A stretch of 16,531 nucleotides of DNA. It comes from DASYAN01 sp036501345 (GTDB lineage: Bacteria > Chloroflexota > Ktedonobacteria > Ktedonobacterales > Ktedonobacteraceae). Numbering within the stretch: the first letter of the stretch is position 1; each line of letters opens with the position of its first letter. This document shows, one piece after another, positions 1 to 7,780 of the stretch. A model generated the notes under the pieces. The model was not told where the DNA came from. It saw only the letters and a list, made by a program, of their open reading frames with translations, and ran no database searches. The stretch is taken from positions 1 through 16,531 of the forward strand of contig DASYAN010000420.1 in assembly GCA_036501345.1 (NCBI GenBank), given 5' to 3'. A program made the translations under genes and the position numbers.

Positions 1-231
1 GGTGAAAATATTGTGTGATGCTTTGCTTGTAAGGCATGAACAAAGTAGTTTTTCCTTTCCTAAGGGCTCCTATACCTCTGAGAATGTCTATCAATTGCAT
101 TGATTGGAGCTGATCAGAATAGTAGCACATCTATTTATGAAGTTCCCTGAAACACAATGAAACATAGGAGAAATTAACTATACATAGTGAGCAATCATAG
201 TTGCTTAAAAGTATAATTTTAGGATAAACAT
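1..231. other. Intergenic region, no gene seen
   Basis: No open frame with a ribosome binding site or recognisable protein is visible. The stretch is AT-rich. It holds a small dyad at 90-104 (ATCAAT-TGC-ATTGAT) and a short stem AGCAA/TTGCT near 191-206 just beyond the 3' end of the PrsW gene, without a T-run, so it is not a convincing terminator. It may contain the upstream region of a gene outside the window. Confidence 0.5.
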
Positions 232-2049
232 TCATGTAGCAATCCGGCGACGCAAGCGCTGAATGCGTTGCCGATAAGCATCTTCAGGCTGAAGGAAGCC
301 CAGTTTGGGTTTATCGCCCATGCTTACATGCCACTTGCGAAAGGCCAATCCAATGCCTGTCTGGTAGAGCGTCTTGACACGTAGCCATTGTCGAAAGCCA
401 GATTGGAACAACACTTGGCGTTCGTCCTTCAGGCGCAATCTGGCTTCTTGTAAGAGAGCATACTCGTTGACTGGGATGAGATTATTTCTCACCTCAACAA
501 TTAGAAATTCGCGGATCACAGCTCTCTCATGCGCCAAACTTTTGACCAGCGTAAAGAGAATACCGATCTGAGCTAGGAACAGAGGAATATAGTCTCCGAT
601 AATTGCCAGTTGTGAGAGAAAAGCAATCGTATCGTTTCCGGGCGCAGTTAGAGTCATAGCATTAGCCTGATAGAGGACAAAGTCAAAGCTGCTATGGAGG
701 CCTATTGCTAGAGCATATCCCAACAATAATGCAATCAGCTGCCGTGAGCGAATGGTGGTATGTCTGATGTAGCCTAACCCGATACCGAAACAGACTGTAA
801 AGGTGGAGTGTGACAGCCAGCCGAGCAGAATACGCCCAATGATCAGTGAGAGCAAGAATTGCTGAGAGTTGATGGCGAAGAAGCCAAAATTTTCTACCAT
901 CGCAAAGCCTGCCCCGATTAATGCTCCATAGACAATGCCATCGGTAATGTTGTCAAATTCGTCGCGTAAGAGGAGAAAGAGCAAGAGTAGCCCTAGCCCT
1001 TTGATAGTTTCTTCGGTTGCTCCAGCTGTTAGTCCCTGCAAGGCAGATATGACAAGTGTATTGCTTCCTTGCGCTGCTGCATTTTGGATAAGATCATTGA
1101 GCCAACGCTCAATAAATAATGTTGGAGGAAGAGCGATCACAGCGCCCCATAGGAAAGCGGCTACGCGCAGAAACCAGGGTTCACGCTCATAGCGGTCAAT
1201 GATGTTGACTAACAGCCCGATACCAATGGCGGGGATCAGTGGCACTGTGAGTGCAATCACAATACTCGACACACCGTTTTGTGCCAGAGCGGCAGCTCCA
1301 GTCATGCTATTCAATATAAAAGTAATAATAGCACTGACGAGGAAGATAGTTATACACACACTCACGATTAACCAGCGTGTGCGTCTACTGATCCGTTGAG
1401 GTAAGGCGAACTGCAGCGTGATACCGGGACCAAGCAGATTTTCAGTCTGCGTAGCGTCCCATGGCAAGGCTATGCGTTCAGGTTCGGGTTGGATGGGCAG
1501 ATCAGCTGGCACTGGTTTGATGGAAGCAGACTGTCCAAGTGCGGCTGGAATCATCGGAACATTCGGAGGAACCTGCAGGGAGCGTCCTCGCACTATTTCG
1601 ATCTCCTCGGCAGGTATAGAAGACTGACGATGAGAAGATTGGCGAGCAACATCTCGTGCACTATCCTCTGGGAGGGTTTGTGGAGTAATGAACTGGAGCA
1701 GAGTACTTCCCAGCACAAGCATATCCTGGGATTGAATAGCTATCGGAGTGCCGCTGATAGCTGGCTGTCCATTGACGCTAACGATGTTGCGGGTTGTAAG
1801 ATTGGTAAGATGCCACCCATTTTGAGCCAGCACGAGTCGGGCATGTTCACGCGAGATTGTAGGATCAGAGAGCACAACCTCATTTGAAGAAGCGCGTCCA
1901 ATGATTATTTCTCGCTGAGTGAGTACATGCACAACTCCCTCTTCCGGCAGCCAACCAGTAGGATACCTTGTGCGCTCATGATCCGCATCTGCCGGAGGAA
2001 GAACGCGAATAACTCGCAGCAGACCATAATATTTACTCATACCATCCAA
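232..2049 (-). CDS. FHA domain-PrsW family intramembrane metalloprotease fusion
   Basis: The 605-aa protein has a cytosolic forkhead-associated (FHA) domain at about residues 45-120, with the phosphothreonine-binding signature GRASSNE (51-57), SREHARL (66-72) and a later SVNG. A Pro-rich linker (about 121-220) leads to a polytopic membrane part. That part carries the PrsW family signatures: ATEETIK with E346, E347 and K350, GFAMVEN with E386, HSTF with H414, and LHSSFDF with H452. PrsW in Bacillus cleaves anti-sigma factor RsiW at site 1; here the substrate is unknown. An N-terminal FHA suggests that activity or placement is tied to Ser/Thr kinase signalling (inference). Neither this ATG nor the one at 2040 (MSKYYG) has a strong Shine-Dalgarno, so the exact start is uncertain. 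It is monocistronic in what can be seen. The family call is firm; the regulatory role is not. Confidence 0.9.
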   Translation of the reverse strand: MDGMSKYYGLLRVIRVLPPADADHERTRYPTGWLPEEGVVHVLTQREIIIGRASSNEVVLSDPTISREHARLVLAQNGWHLTNLTTRNIVSVNGQPAISGTPIAIQSQDMLVLGSTLLQFITPQTLPEDSARDVARQSSHRQSSIPAEEIEIVRGRSLQVPPNVPMIPAALGQSASIKPVPADLPIQPEPERIALPWDATQTENLLGPGITLQFALPQRISRRTRWLIVSVCITIFLVSAIITFILNSMTGAAALAQNGVSSIVIALTVPLIPAIGIGLLVNIIDRYEREPWFLRVAAFLWGAVIALPPTLFIERWLNDLIQNAAAQGSNTLVISALQGLTAGATEETIKGLGLLLLFLLLRDEFDNITDGIVYGALIGAGFAMVENFGFFAINSQQFLLSLIIGRILLGWLSHSTFTVCFGIGLGYIRHTTIRSRQLIALLLGYALAIGLHSSFDFVLYQANAMTLTAPGNDTIAFLSQLAIIGDYIPLFLAQIGILFTLVKSLAHERAVIREFLIVEVRNNLIPVNEYALLQEARLRLKDERQVLFQSGFRQWLRVKTLYQTGIGLAFRKWHVSMGDKPKLGFLQPEDAYRQRIQRLRRRIAT

Positions 2050-2074
2050 TCCAATTGGCCTTGGAGCCTGTTAG

Positions 2075-2083
2075 TTTATACCA
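2075..2083 (-). promoter_or_regulatory. Candidate extended -10 promoter of the FHA-PrsW gene
   Basis: On the minus strand TGGTATAAA matches an extended -10 (TGnTATAAT) with one mismatch. It lies 26 bp upstream of the first ATG, implying a short leader. No good -35 hexamer is present 16-18 bp upstream, which extended -10 promoters can tolerate. Confidence 0.3.
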
Positions 2084-2212
2084 TCAAGCAATTTGCTCTA
2101 ATATCTTCTGTATAGAAAGACGAAACTCTATCCACCTGAATAACTTCTGTATGATTTTTCGTTTTTGAATATGGACGTGTCGTGTCATCTAGATGTTAAA
2201 GGAGAATAATAG

Positions 2213-2405
2213 ATGAAAGAAGAAAACAGCATACCTCACACCTCACCATTCGATGCCATCCGCAAGGTAGGTGAGAAAGGCAGAGAATACTGGAGTGCGC
2301 GATCTGAGCGAGCTTCTCGAGTATGCCCAATATAACAAATTCACTCGTGCCGTCCAAAAAGCAGAGAAAGCTTGTGAAGAGAGCGGACAACCTCAAGGAC
2401 TGTGA
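2213..2405 (+). pseudogene. dinD: dinD remnant (DNA-damage-inducible protein D), frameshifted and truncated
   Basis: An intact Shine-Dalgarno (AAAGGAG, 8 bp before the ATG at 2213) opens a frame MKEENSIPHTSPFDAIRKVG...EYWSAR. It then runs into nonsense and stops. Shifting frame after GTGCGCGAT, the sequence continues as RDLSELLEYAQYNKF, then TRAVQKAEKACEESGQ, to a TGA at 2403-2405. Together these match the N-terminal part of DinD proteins (F-x-x-I, then E-x-WSAR-x-L, then LGYxxYxxF, then A-x-x-AC-x-x-SG), recalled from family knowledge. The break is explained by loss of one CG from a GCGCGC run around 2308-2312. DinD proteins are roughly 270-280 aa; only about 60 residues remain. The frame ends inside the 3' end of the convergent thaumatin-like gene, which overlaps it by 13 bp. 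No other piece of dinD was found. Not expected to be functional. Confidence 0.8.
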
Positions 2406-3322
2406 GCGGGAGAACCAAGTGAACCGAAGGTAATCTGGTAGTTGCAATTCTTACAGGTGAAGGTACTGGTTGTATCATCGAAGGCATAGCTATAAGCCGA
2501 TGGACACGCTTTTTTGAAGATCTGTGCATAATTGACGGGCCATTTGGTAGGATCACACGTCTGGGGAGTATTATAGGCTCCGGTACAGCAATACTGATCT
2601 GTGTGGAGGGCGAGGCAGGCGCTCATACAGGCAACCACTTTCCCGCTAGCATCCTTTTTCTGCAATGCACTCGGGCAGATAGCATTGATATCGGTTGGGC
2701 ACCCAGCGTTGCCACATTGACGCGAATCAGAAGAGGATGGTGTGTTACTTGTGGTAATGATTATAGGAATATTAGAACCATCCACATAGCTGATATCATA
2801 GAAATCATTGCCTCCTCCGCCACTGAGTGTAAACTCGGCCAGGGAGGCCGGAGGAACCCCACCAGCTCCATTGCACTGCAAATGGCCGCCGCAATCACCC
2901 GTCGCACAGGAGCCAGCGCCAGAGCTATCGAACGTACATCCCGTCCGTCCCCAAAACCTGCCACTAGCCCAATTCTTGGGAACGAGAATAGTGGAAGTTT
3001 GTCCCACATCTAATCTCCATCCCCCATTTTTCAGTAAGACAGAACCTTGTGTCCCAACCCAAATGGTTTGTCCGGTATGATTCACAAACGTGAATGCGCG
3101 CTGTGCTCCCCCTGTGAATGGTATGATAGTGGGCTGTGTCCCTATGGATGGTATTACAGTGGGCTGTATCTCTGTGGATGGTATGACAGCGGGCTGTGTC
3201 CCTATGGATGGTGTTACAGTGAGCTGTGTCGTAGCGTATCTTGAAGTATCATATGCGTTATATGCAAAACATGCGCATGACAAGAGTGAAAGCAAGCAAA
3301 GCGCAAGTATGAAGTTCTTCAT
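2393..3322 (-). CDS. Secreted thaumatin-like protein (PR-5 family)
   Basis: The 309-aa precursor has an N-terminal signal sequence (MKNFILALCLLSLLSCACFA), cleaved either by signal peptidase I after CFA or as a lipoprotein at C16. A Thr/Pro/Ile-rich linker of tandem 10-residue units (about 35-68) precedes a thaumatin domain (about 76-302). The domain shows the family signature GAGSCATGDCGGHLQC (135-150), GRFWGRTGC (121-129), LAEFTL (161-166), DFYDISYVDGSN (173-184) and about 15 cysteines. The first/last cysteine pair typical of plant thaumatins is missing at both ends. Acidic-cleft residues of antifungal or beta-glucan-binding members (R126, E163, D173/D176, D181) appear present. The role is probably extracellular, possibly binding or attacking fungal wall glucans (inference). 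The start is forced: an in-frame TAG lies 12 bp upstream, and AAAGGAC directly precedes the ATG. Confidence 0.9.
   Translation of the reverse strand: MKNFILALCLLSLLSCACFAYNAYDTSRYATTQLTVTPSIGTQPAVIPSTEIQPTVIPSIGTQPTIIPFTGGAQRAFTFVNHTGQTIWVGTQGSVLLKNGGWRLDVGQTSTILVPKNWASGRFWGRTGCTFDSSGAGSCATGDCGGHLQCNGAGGVPPASLAEFTLSGGGGNDFYDISYVDGSNIPIIITTSNTPSSSDSRQCGNAGCPTDINAICPSALQKKDASGKVVACMSACLALHTDQYCCTGAYNTPQTCDPTKWPVNYAQIFKKACPSAYSYAFDDTTSTFTCKNCNYQITFGSLGSPAHSP
3120..3235 (-). repeat. 30-bp tandem repeat encoding a 10-aa linker repeat
   Basis: Three full 30-bp units (3120-3149, 3150-3179, 3180-3209) and a partial fourth (3210 to about 3235) begin GGTATGAYAGTGGGCTGT or a close variant. They encode IGTQPTIIP-like decapeptides in the linker between signal sequence and thaumatin domain. 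The exact multiple-of-three period keeps the frame, so copy number could vary between strains without destroying the gene. Confidence 0.85.
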
Positions 3323-3418
3323 GTCCTTTAGCTAAGCACACCGATCTCTGTACGGACCTTGATGAATGAGAAGGGGAGGTGCTTTCTCCTTATACCTTAT
3401 CTCTATTAACTGTTATTA

Positions 3419-3447
3419 AATTTACTTATGGTGGTGTACATTGTCAA
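3419..3447 (-). promoter_or_regulatory. Candidate sigma-70 promoter of the thaumatin-like gene
   Basis: Minus strand: perfect TTGACA (complement of 3442-3447), 17-bp spacer, then TAAATT (complement of 3419-3424, 4 of 6 matches to TATAAT). It points toward the thaumatin-like gene and would give a leader of roughly 90 nt that includes an imperfect hairpin at about 3370-3390. Confidence 0.45.
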
Positions 3448-3490
3448 GTTGGAAAGAGGGACAACTCTATTGTCTCGAAAGGATTGAGGT

Positions 3491-3553
3491 TCTGGGTGGT
3501 AAGCCCTACATGAGCGTCTCGTGAGTCTGTGGCTGTGTGACACCCAGAGGGCT
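3491..3553. other. Two overlapping inverted repeats (alternative stems)
   Basis: TCTGGGTG (3491-3498) pairs with CACCCAGA (3541-3548). AGCCCT (3502-3507) pairs with AGGGCT (3548-3553). The two stems cross, so they are alternatives rather than one hairpin. The region is the 3' flank of the LAL operon's last gene, ending 7 bp from its stop codon. No T-run follows, so a classic terminator is not obvious. Confidence 0.35.
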
Positions 3554-3559
3554 ATCTAG

Positions 3560-3982
3560 TTACTTTTTCTTCTGCATCAAAGGTATAATGTCGTGATATA
3601 GAAATAGTACATAAAATACAGCTAAAAAGGGTGTATCAAATAAGAAGTAGACCCAGAATAGCGATGATGCGTGTAGCCATAAAAGATGATAGAGGAGGGC
3701 CAGTGCAACCAGCGTTCCATAGACTGCTGCGACGATTGCCAGTGGGCGGACTCGTGCCCATTCACGTTCCCGGCTGAGCCAGAGAGCTCCGATACCGTTT
3801 CCGAGGATGATCGCCCCAATGAAGCGTGCGAGTATCGGGGGTATAGAGGAGGTAGGAGTGGTTGGCCAGATTGGCAGGTGTAATTCTGGCAGAAAGAAAA
3901 AACCCAGCCCGACGACCAGATTGAAAAGGCCAGCAAATAAAGCCATGCCGCGCTCAAGACGGCTAAAAGATCGAACATCCAT
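3560..3982 (-). CDS. Small four-helix membrane protein, unrecognised
   Basis: The 140-aa protein has about four predicted membrane segments (roughly 12-32, 50-70, 80-102 and 108-128), a charged loop RERE around 71-74 and a Lys-rich C-terminus (QKKK). No enzymatic motif is seen and I do not recognise the family. The start has a good Shine-Dalgarno (GAGGTGA, 8 bp upstream). It begins 22 bp after the stop codon of the large LAL regulator on the same strand, so the two are probably co-transcribed and it may depend on the regulator's promoter. A 123-aa frame overlapping it on the same strand is rejected as a shadow. Confidence 0.75.
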   Translation of the reverse strand: MDVRSFSRLERGMALFAGLFNLVVGLGFFFLPELHLPIWPTTPTSSIPPILARFIGAIILGNGIGALWLSREREWARVRPLAIVAAVYGTLVALALLYHLLWLHASSLFWVYFLFDTPFLAVFYVLFLYHDIIPLMQKKK

Positions 3983-4004
3983 GCGAAAATCACCTCAGTT
4001 TTGT

Positions 4005-7000
4005 TTAGACCAGCATCTGTCGAATGGCATAGGCAACAGCTGCTGCCCGTCCAGGCACATTCAACTTGACAAAAATATTGCTCAAGTGGCGGTTGACCGT
4101 TCGTGGACTAATGACCAGAGCATCTGCTACTTCTCGATCAGTGTGACCTTCAGCGACCAGACGCAACACTTCAAGTTCGCGTGCTGTCAAAGAAAGATCG
4201 AGATGATAGCCTGGTGCGAGTAACTCGTCGCGCTCTTGCTCTGGCGGACTCACGGATACCTTTGGTATGATCTCTCCTCGGCTCTGCTTATTCAATAGAT
4301 CCACTCCAGACTGAACTGTCTCAACCAGATCGACATAGCGTTGCATCCCATATTGAAGGAAAATCTGTTGCGCCTGATCACATAAGTGCTGAATGCGTTG
4401 CAATGTCTGCTCTTGAATTGGTTGAGGTTGTGTACGGCTCTGCATCAGGATGACACGTGCCTGTTCGTAGAGAATGGTTGCTTCCTCGGGCTGGTTGTTC
4501 GCTCGTCGGCAGAGGGCGAGGCCATCTTCGAAGGCTTGTTCTGCCAGAGACCAGTTTTCCGCCTGTGCTGCAACGATCCCCAGGATACGATCAACCGAGT
4601 AACCATAGTACATGAAACCACGTAGTGTGCGAATGCGCTCGACATAAGTTGTTGCTTTGTCGTATATTTCCAGATGTAAATATCCCTCTGCAAGAAACGG
4701 AATATAAAAATCTCCGGCATAGCCTGGCAATTCTGGATGGGTAGCAGCCTTGTCAAGTTGAGTACGTGCAGTTGTATGGTGCCCGGTGACGGCGAGAAAG
4801 TGGCCGTAGAGGGCTAATGAGCTAGGTAACCACTCAGTATGAATCGCCGTCTGCATACTTTCCTGAAAATACTGGTTAGCTTCTTGCCAGCGTCCCTGTC
4901 GGAATGCCAGTTCGGCTTTGGTTTGCAAAAGGACAGGCTTAAGGCGAGGTGCCTGACTAAATTCAGCTTCTTGAAGATGAGCCGCACTATCTGTCCACTG
5001 ACCATGAGTCAATGCGATAACGCTAAAATTCCAGTGCAGCCAGCCAAGATGTGTGAGTACTCCGTAGCTGCGTGCTCGCTCAAAACCACGCTGAGTATAC
5101 ATCGAAGCTTGCTCTACTTCACCCAGCACCAGATAGATCGCGCCAAGAAGCTGTTCGCCCAGAACCGCTCGGAAGGGATCTCCAATCGAGATGTAAATCT
5201 GCAGAGCTTGTGTCTGCAGACGAATGGCTTCGGTGATATGTTCTCCCCAACCACGCAGGTAGCCAGCAAGATGGAGGGCAAAGGCCTGGCTATTACGATC
5301 ACCAATGTCTGTCGCTAATTGATGGGATTGCCATAGCGCGACATCTGCCTCTTTGACACGATTTAGCAGCAGATCAAGTGTAGCTTGTGCTTGTAACAAC
5401 TGGATGCGCTCTGCCAGTTTCTCCTGTTCAGCCGGAGATCGATGTCTATCAAGCTGGGATCTGCGATCTTGAGACCAGAAATCGACGATCGATGCATCAC
5501 TTTCTATCAGTTGACCGTTACTTCCATTCGTCGCTTGCTGGTCCTGATGATCCTCGCTGATAGCATTAGAAGCTGCTTGTAGATAGCTACGTGCCAAATC
5601 ATATTTGCCTTGCATACGGTAAATATCAGCCAGATGACGATTGACTCGAGATAGATCTAGGGACGCATCAGCAGAGGAAGAGTCATGCTGCAAGAGGGAA
5701 ATAGCCTGCAGGAAGGTCTGCTCGGCCTGTTCCAATTCGCCCTGCTTGAACCAGAAATCGCCAATCATCGTGGCAAGTTGGGTTGGAGAAGGGGCAGTTG
5801 GAGAGGATTCTCCATTCTCAAGCAGCTTGAGGACGAGTTGAAAGTGGCCAATGGCCTCGCGATAGGCTAACTGTTGTGCAGCCTCTCTTCCTGCTGACAG
5901 ACTCCAATGCAAGGCAGCCGCTTTATCGCCTCCCAGTAGAGCATGGCGTGCCAATTCGACTGCGTGAGCGTCTGCCTGCTGCCCATATGTGGCTTCCAAG
6001 GCTTTACCGATCGCTCGATGCAATTCTGGCAGCCGATGGGAAGGTATTTCTGTACGCAGTACCTCTTGCACAATGCCCTGGCAAAATGTGTATATGGGAG
6101 ATGGAGAGGTAAATTCCATTGGATCAAGCAGAACATCTTTATGCTCGCGAGCAGTATCAGGAATGAGCGTAATAATCCCTGCCTGTACTGCTTCATCAAT
6201 TAACAGAGCACTATTCTGGGGAAGGGTGGGCGCAATACCCGAAGGGGGCGTGATCCCAAAAGAGGGCGCAATACCCAAAGGGCACACGGTGAATTGGGCC
6301 CCTACAGATGGCGATAAATCGCGTGGATCAGTCTGGTTGGTATTGGAGTTGACTCTTAGCAGGGCATCTATGGGGAAGGTTTGACCAAAGAGAGAGGCTG
6401 TACGAAGGATATGCAGACAGGCTTGACTCAGCTCCTGTAGACGTTGTTTGACCGCTAGCTGAATGTCATTAGGTAGTTCGATTTCGATAGATCTAGTTGG
6501 CAACCATCTATCATCTTGCTGAATAATCGCGCGATTGTGTGTTAGAGCCCGAACTAATTCCTCTAGAAAGAAAGGGTTACCACCTGCACGGGTGAGGAGA
6601 ATTTGCTCCAGATGCTCATCACGTTTTCCCGGCAGAAGATGTTGGAGATGTTGAATAGCAGCGGATGTATCTAAGGGAGCGAGTGGCAGGATCATGAGAA
6701 GTCTCTGACGCACCAGTTCCCCAAGCATTTTTACCATTGTCACTGTTGGCGTGGGCCTATCCGTGCTCGACCATTGATTTGGTCCACCAGGAAAACGCGT
6801 TACGCCGATCAATGCTACGCGACTTTGATGTAAGCGCATCGTGAGGTACATAGTCAGTTCTAAGCTTGCACTATCCGCCCACTGTAAATTGTCGATACCT
6901 AGCAGGATCGGTTGATCGAGTGCCATGCGCTCTAACAAAGTGGCAACAGCGTCAAACAGGCGGAATTTCTCTTGCTCTGGGAAAAGTTGTTCTGTTGTGA

Positions 7001-7508
7001 TGGTCACATCCAGTAAGGTTGGAAGAGTTGGGAAGAGATGAGCTAGCGCAGCAATCAATGGCGTTCCGACAAAAGAAATAATTTCATCTTTTGCTTTATA
7101 AGCATCTCCATGTGTGGTAGAAGGATGTTCCTGCTTAGCAGTCTTCTGTTGTGATGAGAGGCCAAGATGGTGGCGCAACTGTTCTGCTGAGAGGGTACGT
7201 AAGGCCGGACGCAAGGCTTCTACAAAAGGAAAATAGGGAAAGAGATTACCTGACTCGTAGGCACGTCCTTCAATAACGCGAAAGCCCATGGTTTGAGCTT
7301 GGGTATAGATCTCTGCTAGCAGGCGTGATTTACCCACTCCCATCTCTCCCCTGATGGTGAGTGCTCGCGTACCTACCGTTTCATCGTGCAAAACGGTATC
7401 GAGGAGAGTGTGGATAAGTTGCATTTCATTTTCTCTACCAACTAGTGGTAGTACGCTTCGCTCTTGCTGACCAAGCCAGAGCAATGGGTCTACAAATGAT
7501 GATAGCAT
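4005..7508 (-). CDS. LAL-type transcriptional regulator (AAA ATPase, TPR-like repeats, LuxR HTH)
   Basis: The 1167-aa protein is of the size and order of the LAL (large ATP-binding LuxR) regulators related to MalT. A Walker A GEMGVGKS lies at 54-61 and a Walker B-like ILLGIDNLQWAD at 201-212. A nucleotide-binding and winged-helix region follows to about residue 500. A long helical, TPR-like sensor region covers about 500-1050 (repeats such as LGEVEQASMYTQRGFERA). A C-terminal LuxR-type helix-turn-helix occupies 1107-1167 (LTARELEVLRLVAEGHTDREV...SPRTVNRHLSNIFVKL). In this family ATP and an inducer drive oligomerisation and activation of target promoters; the inducer here is unknown. The start has Shine-Dalgarno GAGGAG 6 bp upstream. 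A low-complexity insertion of about 45 residues (386-432) is described separately. It probably forms an operon with the downstream membrane protein. Confidence 0.92.
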   Translation of the reverse strand: MLSSFVDPLLWLGQQERSVLPLVGRENEMQLIHTLLDTVLHDETVGTRALTIRGEMGVGKSRLLAEIYTQAQTMGFRVIEGRAYESGNLFPYFPFVEALRPALRTLSAEQLRHHLGLSSQQKTAKQEHPSTTHGDAYKAKDEIISFVGTPLIAALAHLFPTLPTLLDVTITTEQLFPEQEKFRLFDAVATLLERMALDQPILLGIDNLQWADSASLELTMYLTMRLHQSRVALIGVTRFPGGPNQWSSTDRPTPTVTMVKMLGELVRQRLLMILPLAPLDTSAAIQHLQHLLPGKRDEHLEQILLTRAGGNPFFLEELVRALTHNRAIIQQDDRWLPTRSIEIELPNDIQLAVKQRLQELSQACLHILRTASLFGQTFPIDALLRVNSNTNQTDPRDLSPSVGAQFTVCPLGIAPSFGITPPSGIAPTLPQNSALLIDEAVQAGIITLIPDTAREHKDVLLDPMEFTSPSPIYTFCQGIVQEVLRTEIPSHRLPELHRAIGKALEATYGQQADAHAVELARHALLGGDKAAALHWSLSAGREAAQQLAYREAIGHFQLVLKLLENGESSPTAPSPTQLATMIGDFWFKQGELEQAEQTFLQAISLLQHDSSSADASLDLSRVNRHLADIYRMQGKYDLARSYLQAASNAISEDHQDQQATNGSNGQLIESDASIVDFWSQDRRSQLDRHRSPAEQEKLAERIQLLQAQATLDLLLNRVKEADVALWQSHQLATDIGDRNSQAFALHLAGYLRGWGEHITEAIRLQTQALQIYISIGDPFRAVLGEQLLGAIYLVLGEVEQASMYTQRGFERARSYGVLTHLGWLHWNFSVIALTHGQWTDSAAHLQEAEFSQAPRLKPVLLQTKAELAFRQGRWQEANQYFQESMQTAIHTEWLPSSLALYGHFLAVTGHHTTARTQLDKAATHPELPGYAGDFYIPFLAEGYLHLEIYDKATTYVERIRTLRGFMYYGYSVDRILGIVAAQAENWSLAEQAFEDGLALCRRANNQPEEATILYEQARVILMQSRTQPQPIQEQTLQRIQHLCDQAQQIFLQYGMQRYVDLVETVQSGVDLLNKQSRGEIIPKVSVSPPEQERDELLAPGYHLDLSLTARELEVLRLVAEGHTDREVADALVISPRTVNRHLSNIFVKLNVPGRAAAVAYAIRQMLV
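6229..6282 (-). repeat. 18-bp tandem triplication inside the LAL gene
   Basis: Three exact-length 18-bp units: 6229-6246, 6247-6264 and 6265-6282 (plus-strand form GGCGCAATACCCGAAGGG and variants). The outer two are nearly identical and the middle one is diverged. They encode the hexapeptide pattern PLGIAP/SFGITP/PSGIAP within a low-complexity insert, and the period keeps the reading frame. Confidence 0.8.
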
Positions 7509-7780
7509 CTCTCTCCTCTATAACTAATCTAATCAGAAATATTCTAACCCATCATACTAAATTTTTCGCTGAGAGGAAAGGGGATAAGTAAAGAAAGAGG
7601 TCGGATTTAGTCGAGATTTTCTTGAGAAGGTGAGTAATATTACCCATGATAGAAACTGATCAAACAGATAAACTTAGTAAATGAAACTATTTGAGTCTAG
7701 TAGAAACGTAAACGTTGAGAGTAAGATTTATTAGTGCCCAGATTTTCTCCTGGTCATACGATGCCAAGGGGGTTCTTCTT

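Noticed and set aside
3120..3235. CRISPR-like or regulatory tandem repeat
   Set aside because: The repeat is in frame with the thaumatin-like gene, has no spacers, and simply encodes a decapeptide linker.
3622..3993. 123-residue minus-strand frame overlapping the four-helix membrane protein
   Set aside because: The overlapping 140-aa frame has a proper Shine-Dalgarno and cleaner membrane topology, so this frame is its shadow.
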